A stretch of 64,000 bases of DNA, taken from the NCBI GenBank assembly GCA_002483145.1, contig DLHJ01000013.1, positions 186,001 to 250,000 on the forward strand. Direction: 5' to 3'. Below are positions 49,074-56,084 of this stretch, piece after piece (the stretch's first letter is position 1; each line of letters starts with the position of its first letter). The notes beneath the pieces are model-generated. The model made no database searches. It was not told where the DNA came from and worked only from the letters and a program-made list of their open reading frames with translations. Both the position numbers and the translations under genes were made by a program. The stretch comes from Cellvibrio sp. UBA7671. GTDB lineage: Bacteria > Pseudomonadota > Gammaproteobacteria > Pseudomonadales > Cellvibrionaceae.

Positions 49074-49489
49074 GAGTAGGTGTTGCCCGTTCGTTATTGA
49101 TTGTATTTGGCGTTGCTATTATCGCGGCTTTGTTGCTCGCGTTTTTTCCCCTGCGAATTGATTCCCGTGAAGAAGTCTTCGAAATTCCCAAGGGTACCTG
49201 GGAGCAGCGTATGTCAGGTAATTCCGTGAGCATTTTGCCTGACCAAATTTATTTGGCGCTGGGAGTGCGCGATCTGTTGGTGTTGCGCAATCTGGATGAT
49301 GTGCCGCAAATGTTTGGGCCGACGCTGATTATGCCGGGGCAAAGTTTTAAGTTGCCATTTGAATTGGCCTCTGAATATGATTTTGCGTGCACTGCCCACG
49401 CGAGTGGGCAAATGCGCGTGGTGGTTGATCCGGAGCCGACACCCGGTTGGTATCGTTTGCAATGGCGGGTTAAAAATTTGTTCCGTTAG
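49070..49489 (+). CDS. Membrane-anchored cupredoxin-like protein
   Basis: A 139-residue protein with one N-terminal helix (ARSLLIVFGVAIIAALLLAFFPL) and a periplasmic cupredoxin-like domain. The C-terminal strand region reads FACTAHASGQMRVVV, giving the Cys-x2-His-x4-Met ligand triad of blue copper or Sco-linked cupredoxins. The upstream fourth ligand normally found in the N-x-G-x-x-x-H strand is not obvious: the matching region reads LVLRNLDDVPQMFGPTLIMPGQ. It could carry copper or electrons between the Sco protein and an acceptor. Start codon overlaps the sco stop (ATGA), so the two are translationally coupled. Confidence 0.75.
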   Translation: MRVGVARSLLIVFGVAIIAALLLAFFPLRIDSREEVFEIPKGTWEQRMSGNSVSILPDQIYLALGVRDLLVLRNLDDVPQMFGPTLIMPGQSFKLPFELASEYDFACTAHASGQMRVVVDPEPTPGWYRLQWRVKNLFR

Positions 49490-49525
49490 TTGTTGTAAAA
49501 ATTGAAATAATAAAAGGTAGTTTCT

Positions 49526-50284
49526 GTGATAAAACTCAAAAAAATATTACCACCGCTTGCGTTGATCACCACGCTAATTGCGGTCTGGTGGATTGTGGTT
49601 GTCAAAACTGGCAGTGTGATTTTTCCTACGCCCTTGCAGGTGGTAACTGGTGCGCTGGAATTAATTGAAGACGGCACTTTATGGGAGCACATCAGCTCGT
49701 CATTAATGCGTGTTGGTGCTGGCTTTTTACTGGCGGTATTAACGGCAATTCCTTTAGGGTTGTGGATGGGACGTGTCGATGGTGCTTATGCAACTTTAAA
49801 CCCGGTGTTTCAAATTATGCGCCCCATTTCGCCAATCGCATGGATTCCGCTGGCGATTCTCTGGTTTGGTGTGGGCAACGCATCGCCGATATTTTTGATT
49901 TTTATCGCCGCCGTATTTCCGCTCATCGTGCAGACAGCTGCCGGTGTACATACCATCGAACCGCGCTATTTAAATGCGGCAGAAAATTTTGGTGTATCGC
50001 GCTATAAGCTTTATCGCCAAGTCGTTATTCCAGCGGTATTGCCAGATTTAATTGTGGGCATGCGCATCTCGCTCGGTGTGGCATGGTTAGTGGTGGTTGC
50101 AGCGGAAATGATTGCACTGCGCTCCGGCCTCGGCTACATGATTATGGATTCGCGTAATGCGGGTAATCGCTACGATTTGGTGATTGCGGGCATGATTATT
50201 ATTGGCGTCATCGGACTTTTGTTGGACGGCTTGATGCGACTAATGGAAGGGCATAAATCAGTAAGGTGGCGCTATGACCGATAA
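49526..50284 (+). CDS. ABC transporter permease, SsuC/NrtB type
   Basis: A 252-residue inner-membrane permease of the nitrate/sulfonate/taurine class with about six helices. The EAA-type coupling motif reads AAENFGVSRYKLYRQVVIPAVLPDLIVGMRISLG (about 150-180). Other family segments are LMRVGAGFLLAVLTAIPLGLWMG and RPISPIAWIPLAILWFGVG. It starts at the GTG at 49526 (GGTAG upstream), 36 bases after the cupredoxin gene, and its end overlaps the ATPase gene by 11 bases. Confidence 0.9.
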   Translation: MIKLKKILPPLALITTLIAVWWIVVVKTGSVIFPTPLQVVTGALELIEDGTLWEHISSSLMRVGAGFLLAVLTAIPLGLWMGRVDGAYATLNPVFQIMRPISPIAWIPLAILWFGVGNASPIFLIFIAAVFPLIVQTAAGVHTIEPRYLNAAENFGVSRYKLYRQVVIPAVLPDLIVGMRISLGVAWLVVVAAEMIALRSGLGYMIMDSRNAGNRYDLVIAGMIIIGVIGLLLDGLMRLMEGHKSVRWRYDR

Positions 50285-51017
50285 GATTGTTATTAAAAAT
50301 ATCAAAAAAAGTTTTTCATCCGGCAGTGAATCAAAAGCCGTAATTGATGGTATTAACCTCACGATTGGCGATGGTGAATTTGTGGCAATTGTCGGCCCAT
50401 CCGGGTGCGGCAAATCCACGCTGATGAAAATGATTGCCGGTTTTTTGCAGCCGGATGAGGGCAGTATTGCGGTTGATGGTGTAGAGCGAAAAGGCCCGAA
50501 TGCGAATGGTATTTTAATTTCCCAGCACGGCTCAGTGTTCCCTTGGTTAACTGTGCAACAAAATTTAATGTTTGGTTTAAATGATGAACACATCGATAAG
50601 GCGGCGGTTGCCGATCACTATGCTGATTTGGTGGGTTTGAAAGGATTTGAGCAACATTACCCGCGTGAATTATCGGGCGGTATGTTGAAGCGCGCAGAAA
50701 TCGCGCGGGCGCTCGCGGTCAAACCGGAAATTCTTTATATGGATGAGCCTTTCTCGGCGCTTGATGCGTTGATGAGTTTGCGCATCCGCACCGAGTTGTT
50801 GCGTATTTTGGAGGAGGAGCGCCACACAGTTATTTTGATTACCCACGACGTGGAAGAGGCAGTGCATCTAGCGAACCGGGTGGTGGTGCTATCCAATCGC
50901 CCGGCCACTATCCAGACTATTTTTGATGTGCCCTTTGCACACCCGCGCAAATTATCGGACCCCGCTTTGCAGCAATTGCGTGATGATATTTTGCGCGAAC
51001 TCGGGATTGACTGTTAA
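50274..51017 (+). CDS. ABC transporter ATP-binding protein, SsuB/NrtD type
   Basis: A 247-residue ATPase with all motifs: Walker A VGPSGCGKST, Q-loop ISQHGSVFPWLT, signature LSGGMLKRAEIARAL, Walker B ILYMDEPFSALD, and H-loop ITHDVEEAV. The signature has a Met-Leu-Lys variation in place of the usual MRQR. It energises import through the preceding permease. A strong terminator follows and closes the operon. Confidence 0.93.
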   Translation: MTDKIVIKNIKKSFSSGSESKAVIDGINLTIGDGEFVAIVGPSGCGKSTLMKMIAGFLQPDEGSIAVDGVERKGPNANGILISQHGSVFPWLTVQQNLMFGLNDEHIDKAAVADHYADLVGLKGFEQHYPRELSGGMLKRAEIARALAVKPEILYMDEPFSALDALMSLRIRTELLRILEEERHTVILITHDVEEAVHLANRVVVLSNRPATIQTIFDVPFAHPRKLSDPALQQLRDDILRELGIDC

Positions 51018-51020
51018 TAA

Positions 51021-51051
51021 AAAGCCGGCATTTGCCGGCTTTGTTTTTTTG
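51021..51051 (+). terminator. Intrinsic terminator after the ABC-Sco operon
   Basis: AAAGCCGGC (51021-51029) pairs with GCCGGCTTT (51034-51042) around ATTT, then G and seven T's. Confidence 0.92.
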
Positions 51052-51073
51052 GGTGCTCTATTTCAATGTTGCA

Positions 51074-51955
51074 TCACTCGGTGAAAGAGTAGGGATCAAA
51101 CCAGAGTGATGCATCATCCACTGGCGTTTTTTTCGGCAGCCCCGGATTATCGAGTTTAATGAGTGTGCGGTTTTTCAAATTGGCTTTGGCCATCACATCT
51201 TTCACGGTGGGGTCATTGAGAAAGTATGCATTAAAACTGCCGTCTTCCATGGCGATGCGTAACCCCCGCTCAATATCTGCCGCCAGTTTGGCGTTGGATT
51301 TATTCACAAAAAAATAAAAAGGATTGGTGTAAGCGATGAGCAAGTTTTGCTCAACATCCAGCGCCAGTTTCGGGTAGCGCTGCATTTCCGACCAGGGTTC
51401 ATGTGCGCCGCGCGGGAAGGCATCAAAGCGGTCGCCATCGAGCATGTAAAACAGCCCTTCATACTTCAATACTTTGACAACATTGAGGTTATTGGCTGTT
51501 AACACATTGGTGTCTGCCCAAAAGCGGCCTTGACCAAGTGATACTCGTTTCAAATCCTCCACAGTTTGAATGGCATCAAATTTATGTTGGGTACCTTTTT
51601 TAATCATCAGCACGCGGTAGCCTAACAGGCCGCGATAGATACAAATGCGGATAGGTTGCAGACGCTCTTCCAGGTCATTGGTGGTGGCATACCAGACAAC
51701 ATCTAACTGGTTGTCCATCAGCATGCTTACCATGCGTTCTTCGCTGTTGCTCGCTATGGTTTGTTCTATTTCATATTTTTCCGGCAGTTTACTAAGCGCT
51801 AGCGTCAAAAGCCCTCTCGCATAGGTTTCTATGCTGTTGCTGCCTTCAACTACGCGCAATGGTTTTGCAGCGATTTCCAGTGACATGCAGAATAAGAAAA
51901 TGATCAGCCAGAAAGCTGAACGCGGAGTGCGAGCTGTTGTGTAAATTCGGAACAT
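51074..51955 (-). CDS. Periplasmic solute-binding-like protein (SBP_bac_3)
   Basis: A 293-residue exported protein. A signal peptide (SAFWLIIFLFCMSLEIAAKP) leads to a type 3 solute-binding fold: PLRVVEGSNSIETYARGLLTLALSKL, ERMVSMLMDNQLDVVWYATTNDLEERLQPI, TVEDLKRVSLGQGRFWADTNVL and GDRFDAFPRGAHEPWSEMQ. No permease is adjacent, so it may be a stand-alone sensor or an orphan binding protein. Convergent with the ABC-Sco operon. The family match is to fold and motifs rather than to a characterised orthologue. Confidence 0.75.
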   Translation of the reverse strand: MFRIYTTARTPRSAFWLIIFLFCMSLEIAAKPLRVVEGSNSIETYARGLLTLALSKLPEKYEIEQTIASNSEERMVSMLMDNQLDVVWYATTNDLEERLQPIRICIYRGLLGYRVLMIKKGTQHKFDAIQTVEDLKRVSLGQGRFWADTNVLTANNLNVVKVLKYEGLFYMLDGDRFDAFPRGAHEPWSEMQRYPKLALDVEQNLLIAYTNPFYFFVNKSNAKLAADIERGLRIAMEDGSFNAYFLNDPTVKDVMAKANLKNRTLIKLDNPGLPKKTPVDDASLWFDPYSFTE

Positions 51956-52040
51956 TGGTAATCACTCGACGAGTATACAATTTCTTTACTCTAGTTGAAT
52001 TTAGCGCAATTGCATGGTGTTTTTAATATCAAAGGACGAT

Positions 52041-52089
52041 AAAAAACCACTGCACCCGTTGAGGTTCCATAAGGAAAAGGTGCAGTGGT
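52041..52089 (-). terminator. Intrinsic terminator on the minus strand, behind yebG
   Basis: Read on the minus strand: ACCACTGCACC, a 22-base loop, GGTGCAGTGGT, then six T's (A6 at 52041-52046 on the plus strand). The stem is 11 bp and perfect. It is 250 bases downstream of the yebG stop. Confidence 0.87.
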
Positions 52090-52339
52090 GAAAGCAGCTT
52101 ATCGCCTGCATCAGCCGTGGCTGACAGCTGGGCAGGGATAAGTGATTGGAAGCAGATGTGCAGCCCAATCATCAAACAACTGCTGGGGAGTAGTTATCCA
52201 ATCATTAGGGAGGCACACCTAAACACGTACAAACCACTGAAGTGGTGATTCAGTTATTTGTCTGCCAAGGGCTGTGTGGGCAACCATTGGCTGCACCGGT
52301 GAGTGTGGGCGCACCGGCACCTACAGCAACTGCCGCTAC
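52090..52339 (-). ncRNA. Structured 3' region of yebG, candidate 3'UTR-derived RNA
   Basis: No protein gene is seen, but several nested or adjacent inverted repeats are. CTTATC/GATAAG (52098-52103, 52137-52142) encloses CCTGC/GCAGG (52105-52109, 52132-52136), which encloses CAGCC/GGCTG (52112-52116, 52119-52123). Next come TGATTGG/CCAATCA (52143-52149, 52165-52171) and ACCACT/AGTGGT (52233-52238, 52241-52246). On the minus strand this would be transcribed after yebG and ends at the terminator 52041-52089. An independent sRNA is equally possible; no known RNA family is recognised. Confidence 0.45.
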
Positions 52340-52642
52340 CTAGTCATCCTTATCCGTGGCTGTGGCAGTTTTACTGTTCAGGGTTACAGGCTTCTCGTAA
52401 GTGAAAGGCTGTAATAATTCATCCGGCTTGCCTTTACAGGCCTTGGCCAGCAGTTCTCGCCGCTGGGCCAGCAAAATACCTATGGCTTCGCTGTACTTCT
52501 CATCGATACCGGGAATATTTTCTTCAATCAATTGGGTGATGTTGGCGGCAAGTTCCAGGTATTTATCGTGCTCTTCTGCGACTTTTTTATCTTCAAACAT
52601 ACTGCCATCCCGATCACATAGCCAAACGGCGATTACTGCCAT
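52340..52642 (-). CDS. yebG: YebG-family SOS protein
   Basis: A 100-residue protein that matches YebG: MAVIAVWLCDRDGSMFEDKKVAEEHDKYLELAANITQLIEENI (compare the MAVxxKYV-x-x-x-GxxKMTFTSKxEADAYDKMLD pattern). YebG is DNA-damage induced in E. coli; its molecular role is unknown. I chose the ATG at 52642 because GAGGA lies eight bases upstream; the in-frame TTG at 52657 would add five residues. A LexA box sits 24 bases before the start. Confidence 0.87.
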   Translation of the reverse strand: MAVIAVWLCDRDGSMFEDKKVAEEHDKYLELAANITQLIEENIPGIDEKYSEAIGILLAQRRELLAKACKGKPDELLQPFTYEKPVTLNSKTATATDKDD

Positions 52643-52665
52643 TGTGTAAATCCTCAAAGTTGTTA

Positions 52666-52681
52666 CTGTTTTTATGTACAG
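52666..52681. promoter_or_regulatory. LexA (SOS) box of yebG
   Basis: CTGT-TTTTATGT-ACAG, an exact CTGT-N8-ACAG match to the gammaproteobacterial LexA consensus, located 24-39 bases upstream of the yebG ATG on the minus strand. Confidence 0.88.
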
Positions 52682-52775
52682 TATTCTGCGGTGCGATTAA
52701 TGTCAACTTTCTTTTTGCGTTTTCTGATGGGAGCCGCTGCTAGGTGGCTATCTCCCGAGCCTGAGACATTGGATA

Positions 52776-54431
52776 ATGCCCGCTCTTTTGCCCGCGCAGG
52801 ATTTGCCCGTGTCTGATTCCGAGTTGCCCAGCCCATCCCCTGAAAACCCCGCTCCTGAGAAAGGCGCCAAGCCCAAAAGCAAAAGCCTGCTGCGCTCCAG
52901 CTTACTCACCGGCTCTATGACGATGGTCTCGCGGGTGCTGGGTTTGATCCGCGATATCGTTTTGGTGGGGGTGCTAGGTGCAGGTGGAGCGATGGATGCG
53001 TTTGTCATAGCCCAAAAAATCCCCAATTTTTTCCGCCGCTTGTTTGCGGAGGGAGCCTTCTCGCAGGCGTTTATTCCAGTGCTGTCGGAATATCGCGAAA
53101 AAGGAACTCATGCGGCAGTGAAGGAGTTGGTCGATAAAGTGGCCGGTTGTCTTGGGTCAATCCTGTTGTTAGTCACGGTGATTGGTGTGGTTGGCGCGGT
53201 CGGTTTTGCCTATATCTTTGGTTATGGCTACGCCGATGAGCCGGAGAAATTTTCCCTGTTGACGGATCTTATTCGCATCACCTTTCCCTATTTAATGCTG
53301 ATTTCGTTGACCGGGCTTGCCGGTGCAATCTTGAATAGTTACGACCGTTTTGCCATCCCCGCAGTTACGCCGATTTTTTTGAATATATTTATGATTGCGG
53401 CGGCGCTGCTGGTGGCGGACTTTTTCCCTAATCCCGCTTATGCATTGGCGTGGAGTATTGTCGCGGCGGGTATTTTTTCGCTGTTGTTCCAGCTGCCGTT
53501 TTTGCGCCAGATCCATCTGTTACCATCGCCCCGGATCGATTGGTCGCACCCCGGCGTAAAGCGTATTTTGGTGCTGATGGCGCCTGCACTTTTTGGTGTG
53601 TCGGTAAGCCAGTTGAATCTGCTGTTGGATTCGATGATTGCCACCATGTTGAGTGACGGCGCCGCAAGCTGGTTGTTCTTGTCAGATCGCTTAGTGGAGT
53701 TGCCGCTAGGGGTCTTCGGTGTGGCGATTGCCACGGTTATTATGCCTGGCCTATCACGCCTCAGCGCCACGCAGTCGGGCGAAAAATTCAGTCATATGCT
53801 CGACTGGGCGATTCGTTTTGTGGTGCTGATCGCACTACCTGCAACGCTCGCGCTGATTATTCTGGCCGAGCCAATTCTCTTCACGCTTTTCTATCATGGC
53901 GAGATGGAGTCAAGCGATATCCTGATGTCGTCATACAGCCTAAAGGCCTACGCGCTTGGTCTGTTTGCTTTTATGCTCATTAAGGTTTTAGTGCCAGGTT
54001 ATTTCGCGCGGCAGGATATGAAATCGCCAGTGCGTATCGGCATTATCGCTATCATCGCCAATATTGTGATGAAGCCAATTGTGGTCATTCCGCTGGTGAT
54101 GCTTTGGGGCTTAGGGCATGTCGGGCTCGCGTTTACCACGGCGATGGCAGCTTATGTAAATGCGTATTTGCTCTATCGGGGCTTGCGCAAAAGTGAGGTT
54201 TACAACCCTGCGAGTAACTGGCCGAAATTGTGGTTGCGCTACGGTGCGGCGAATTTGGCGATGGTTGCGGTATTGCTCGCTTTTCTCTTTTTTTGGAACC
54301 TCTGGTCTGACTGGGGTGTTCTGGAGCGAGTCCTGCGCCTGACAGTGGTCTGTGTGGTGGGGTTTGCGGTTTATCTGGCGGCGCTTTTCGCGGTTGGCGT
54401 GCGCCTGCGCGATTTCAAAGCCCATCACTAA
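52776..54431 (+). CDS. murJ: Lipid II flippase MurJ
   Basis: About 551 residues with 14 predicted helices. MurJ flips lipid II across the inner membrane for peptidoglycan synthesis. Recognisable parts: SLLRSSLLTGSMTMVSRVLGLIRDIVLVGVLG, DAFVIAQKIPNFFRRLFAEGAFSQAFIPVL (with the essential Arg residues), LPLGVFGVAIATVIMPGLSRLSA and ALGLFAFMLIKVLVPGYFARQDMKSPVRI. The N-terminus has a longer, Pro-rich leader than E. coli MurJ; a GTG at 52809 could be the true start. ribF lies 122 bases downstream. Confidence 0.94.
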   Translation: MPALLPAQDLPVSDSELPSPSPENPAPEKGAKPKSKSLLRSSLLTGSMTMVSRVLGLIRDIVLVGVLGAGGAMDAFVIAQKIPNFFRRLFAEGAFSQAFIPVLSEYREKGTHAAVKELVDKVAGCLGSILLLVTVIGVVGAVGFAYIFGYGYADEPEKFSLLTDLIRITFPYLMLISLTGLAGAILNSYDRFAIPAVTPIFLNIFMIAAALLVADFFPNPAYALAWSIVAAGIFSLLFQLPFLRQIHLLPSPRIDWSHPGVKRILVLMAPALFGVSVSQLNLLLDSMIATMLSDGAASWLFLSDRLVELPLGVFGVAIATVIMPGLSRLSATQSGEKFSHMLDWAIRFVVLIALPATLALIILAEPILFTLFYHGEMESSDILMSSYSLKAYALGLFAFMLIKVLVPGYFARQDMKSPVRIGIIAIIANIVMKPIVVIPLVMLWGLGHVGLAFTTAMAAYVNAYLLYRGLRKSEVYNPASNWPKLWLRYGAANLAMVAVLLAFLFFWNLWSDWGVLERVLRLTVVCVVGFAVYLAALFAVGVRLRDFKAHH

Positions 54432-54553
54432 GTAAGTGATCTGCCCGTACTGATTTACCCTCGGGGTAGGCTCAGGCGCTGCCGCTCCTGTATACTGCCC
54501 GGCTTGTTTTTCGGGCATTTTTTCAAGCACTTTGGTAGAGGGCAGTAGTTAGC

Positions 54554-55510
54554 GTGAATCCAGCGGCACATGCGTTTATTCGCGGGTTACATAACCTGCG
54601 CCCCTGGCATCGCGGCTGCGTGGCGACCATAGGCTCGTTCGACGGCGTGCATCTCGGTCATCAAGCTATCTTGCGCCAGTTGATTGCAGTGGGGCAGCAG
54701 CATCAATTACCGGCCGTGGTGATTGTGTTTGAGCCCCAGCCCCACGAATTTTTTTCTGGCGACAAAGCGCCCGCGCGCCTGATGCGCCTGCGTGAAAAAG
54801 TGCAGGCCCTGCTGGCAGCAGGCGTAGCGCGGGTGCTGTGCGTGCAGTTTAATGATGCGCTGCGCAACCTGACCGCCGAAGCCTTTATCGAAACTGTATT
54901 GCTTGATGGCTTGGCGATTAAGCATTTGGTTGTTGGCGATGATTTCCGTTTCGGCTGCGATCGTCGCGGCGATTTTGCCCTGCTGCAAAAAGTCGGCAGT
55001 GAGCGCGGTTTTGGTGTGACAGACACCTGCACACTGGAGATTAACGGTGAGCGTGTAAGCAGTACCCGCATCCGCCAGCTATTAGAAGTGGGTGATTTTG
55101 CCCATGCCGAAACTCTGCTGGGTAAGCCTTACAGCATCAGTGGGCGAATAGCCTACGGCCAGCAGCTCGGGCGCAAACTCGGTGTGCCCACCGCCAATGT
55201 GCATCTGCGCCGCTATCGTTCACCATTGCACGGTGTATTCACAGTCACGGTGAAATTTGCCGATGGCAGTGTGCATCAGGGTGTCGCTAACGTTGGTGTG
55301 CGCCCTACCGTCACTGGCGATAAGAAACCACTGCTGGAAGTTCACCTGTTTAATTTCTCGCGCAAAGTGTACGGCGCGATGATCGATGTGATTTTTCATG
55401 CGAAATTACGCGATGAAAAAAAATTCAACTCATTGGATGAGCTGCAAGCACAATTGCAAATGGATATTGCACAAGGGCAGGATTTCTTCAGGGGCAATTG
55501 GCTCAGCTGA
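54554..55510 (+). CDS. ribF: Bifunctional riboflavin kinase/FAD synthetase
   Basis: A 318-residue enzyme that makes FMN and then FAD. The N-terminal adenylyltransferase domain shows ATIGSFDGVHLGHQAIL and VVGDDFRFGCDRRGDF and VSSTRIRQLL; the C-terminal kinase domain shows PYSISGRIAYGQQLGRKLGVPTANVHL, GVFTVTVKF and ANVGVRPTVTG with LLEVHLFNF. It starts at the GTG at 54554 just after GAGGGCAG. It usually precedes ileS directly; here an mgtC-like gene intervenes. Confidence 0.96.
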   Translation: MNPAAHAFIRGLHNLRPWHRGCVATIGSFDGVHLGHQAILRQLIAVGQQHQLPAVVIVFEPQPHEFFSGDKAPARLMRLREKVQALLAAGVARVLCVQFNDALRNLTAEAFIETVLLDGLAIKHLVVGDDFRFGCDRRGDFALLQKVGSERGFGVTDTCTLEINGERVSSTRIRQLLEVGDFAHAETLLGKPYSISGRIAYGQQLGRKLGVPTANVHLRRYRSPLHGVFTVTVKFADGSVHQGVANVGVRPTVTGDKKPLLEVHLFNFSRKVYGAMIDVIFHAKLRDEKKFNSLDELQAQLQMDIAQGQDFFRGNWLS

Positions 55511-55529
55511 TTTATCGGGAATACTCAAT

Positions 55530-56024
55530 ATGAGCAGTGTCTGGCAACAAATATCCAACACGGTTGTGACTGAGTTTTCTGATCTGAAAGATGTAAGTGA
55601 AATTACCACCCTCATAATTCGCCTGCTGATGGCTGCATTGCTGGGCGGAATCTTAGGGTTTGAACGTGAGCAGCGTGGCAAAGCAGCCGGCATTAAAACG
55701 CATATGCTGGTAGCGATTGGTTCGGCATTATTTGTACTCATTCCGCAGCAAGCAGGACTTTCGGAGCAGGAATTAAGCCGGGTAATGCAAGGCATTATTG
55801 CGGGTATTGGTTTTCTTGGGGCCGGGGCGATTTTGAAAGGGAATGATGAAAAGGATCTTAAAGGTTTAACAACAGCCGCCGGTATTTGGTTGACAGCAGC
55901 CATCGGTGTGGCTGCGGGGTTGGGGCGCGAATCCTCAGCGATCCTCTGCACGTTGTTGGCCTTGGTAATTCTGGTCACTATGCCGAAGGTGGTTGACCGG
56001 CTTGAAGTAAAAGACAAGCAATAA
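55530..56024 (+). CDS. MgtC/SapB-family membrane protein
   Basis: About 164 residues with four to five helices. The MgtC signature is present: IIRLLMAALLGGILGFEREQRGKAAGIKTHMLVAIGSALFVLI, then GIIAGIGFLGAGAILK and LTTAAGIWLTAAIGVAAGLG. Relatives affect Mg2+ homeostasis, membrane potential or phosphate sensing. It lacks the C-terminal soluble domain of Salmonella MgtC and is nearer to the short YhiD-like form. The ATG at 55530 lies 19 bases after ribF; the open frame extends back into ribF but without similarity. A terminator follows at 56031-56050. Confidence 0.88.
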   Translation: MSSVWQQISNTVVTEFSDLKDVSEITTLIIRLLMAALLGGILGFEREQRGKAAGIKTHMLVAIGSALFVLIPQQAGLSEQELSRVMQGIIAGIGFLGAGAILKGNDEKDLKGLTTAAGIWLTAAIGVAAGLGRESSAILCTLLALVILVTMPKVVDRLEVKDKQ

Positions 56025-56030
56025 TTTTTC

Positions 56031-56050
56031 TGGCGGTTTCCGCCATTTTT
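56031..56050 (+). terminator. Intrinsic terminator after the MgtC-like gene
   Basis: TGGCGG (56031-56036), TTT, CCGCCA (56040-56045), then five T's. It separates ribF-mgtC from ileS. Confidence 0.82.
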
Positions 56051-56084
56051 CTAAACATTTTTGTTAACAAGTTGACCGTGAATC

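Noticed and set aside
52090-52339. Known structured RNA (6S, 4.5S, CrcZ) in the yebG 3' region
   Set aside because: None of the hallmark sequences of these RNAs is present; left as an unnamed candidate.
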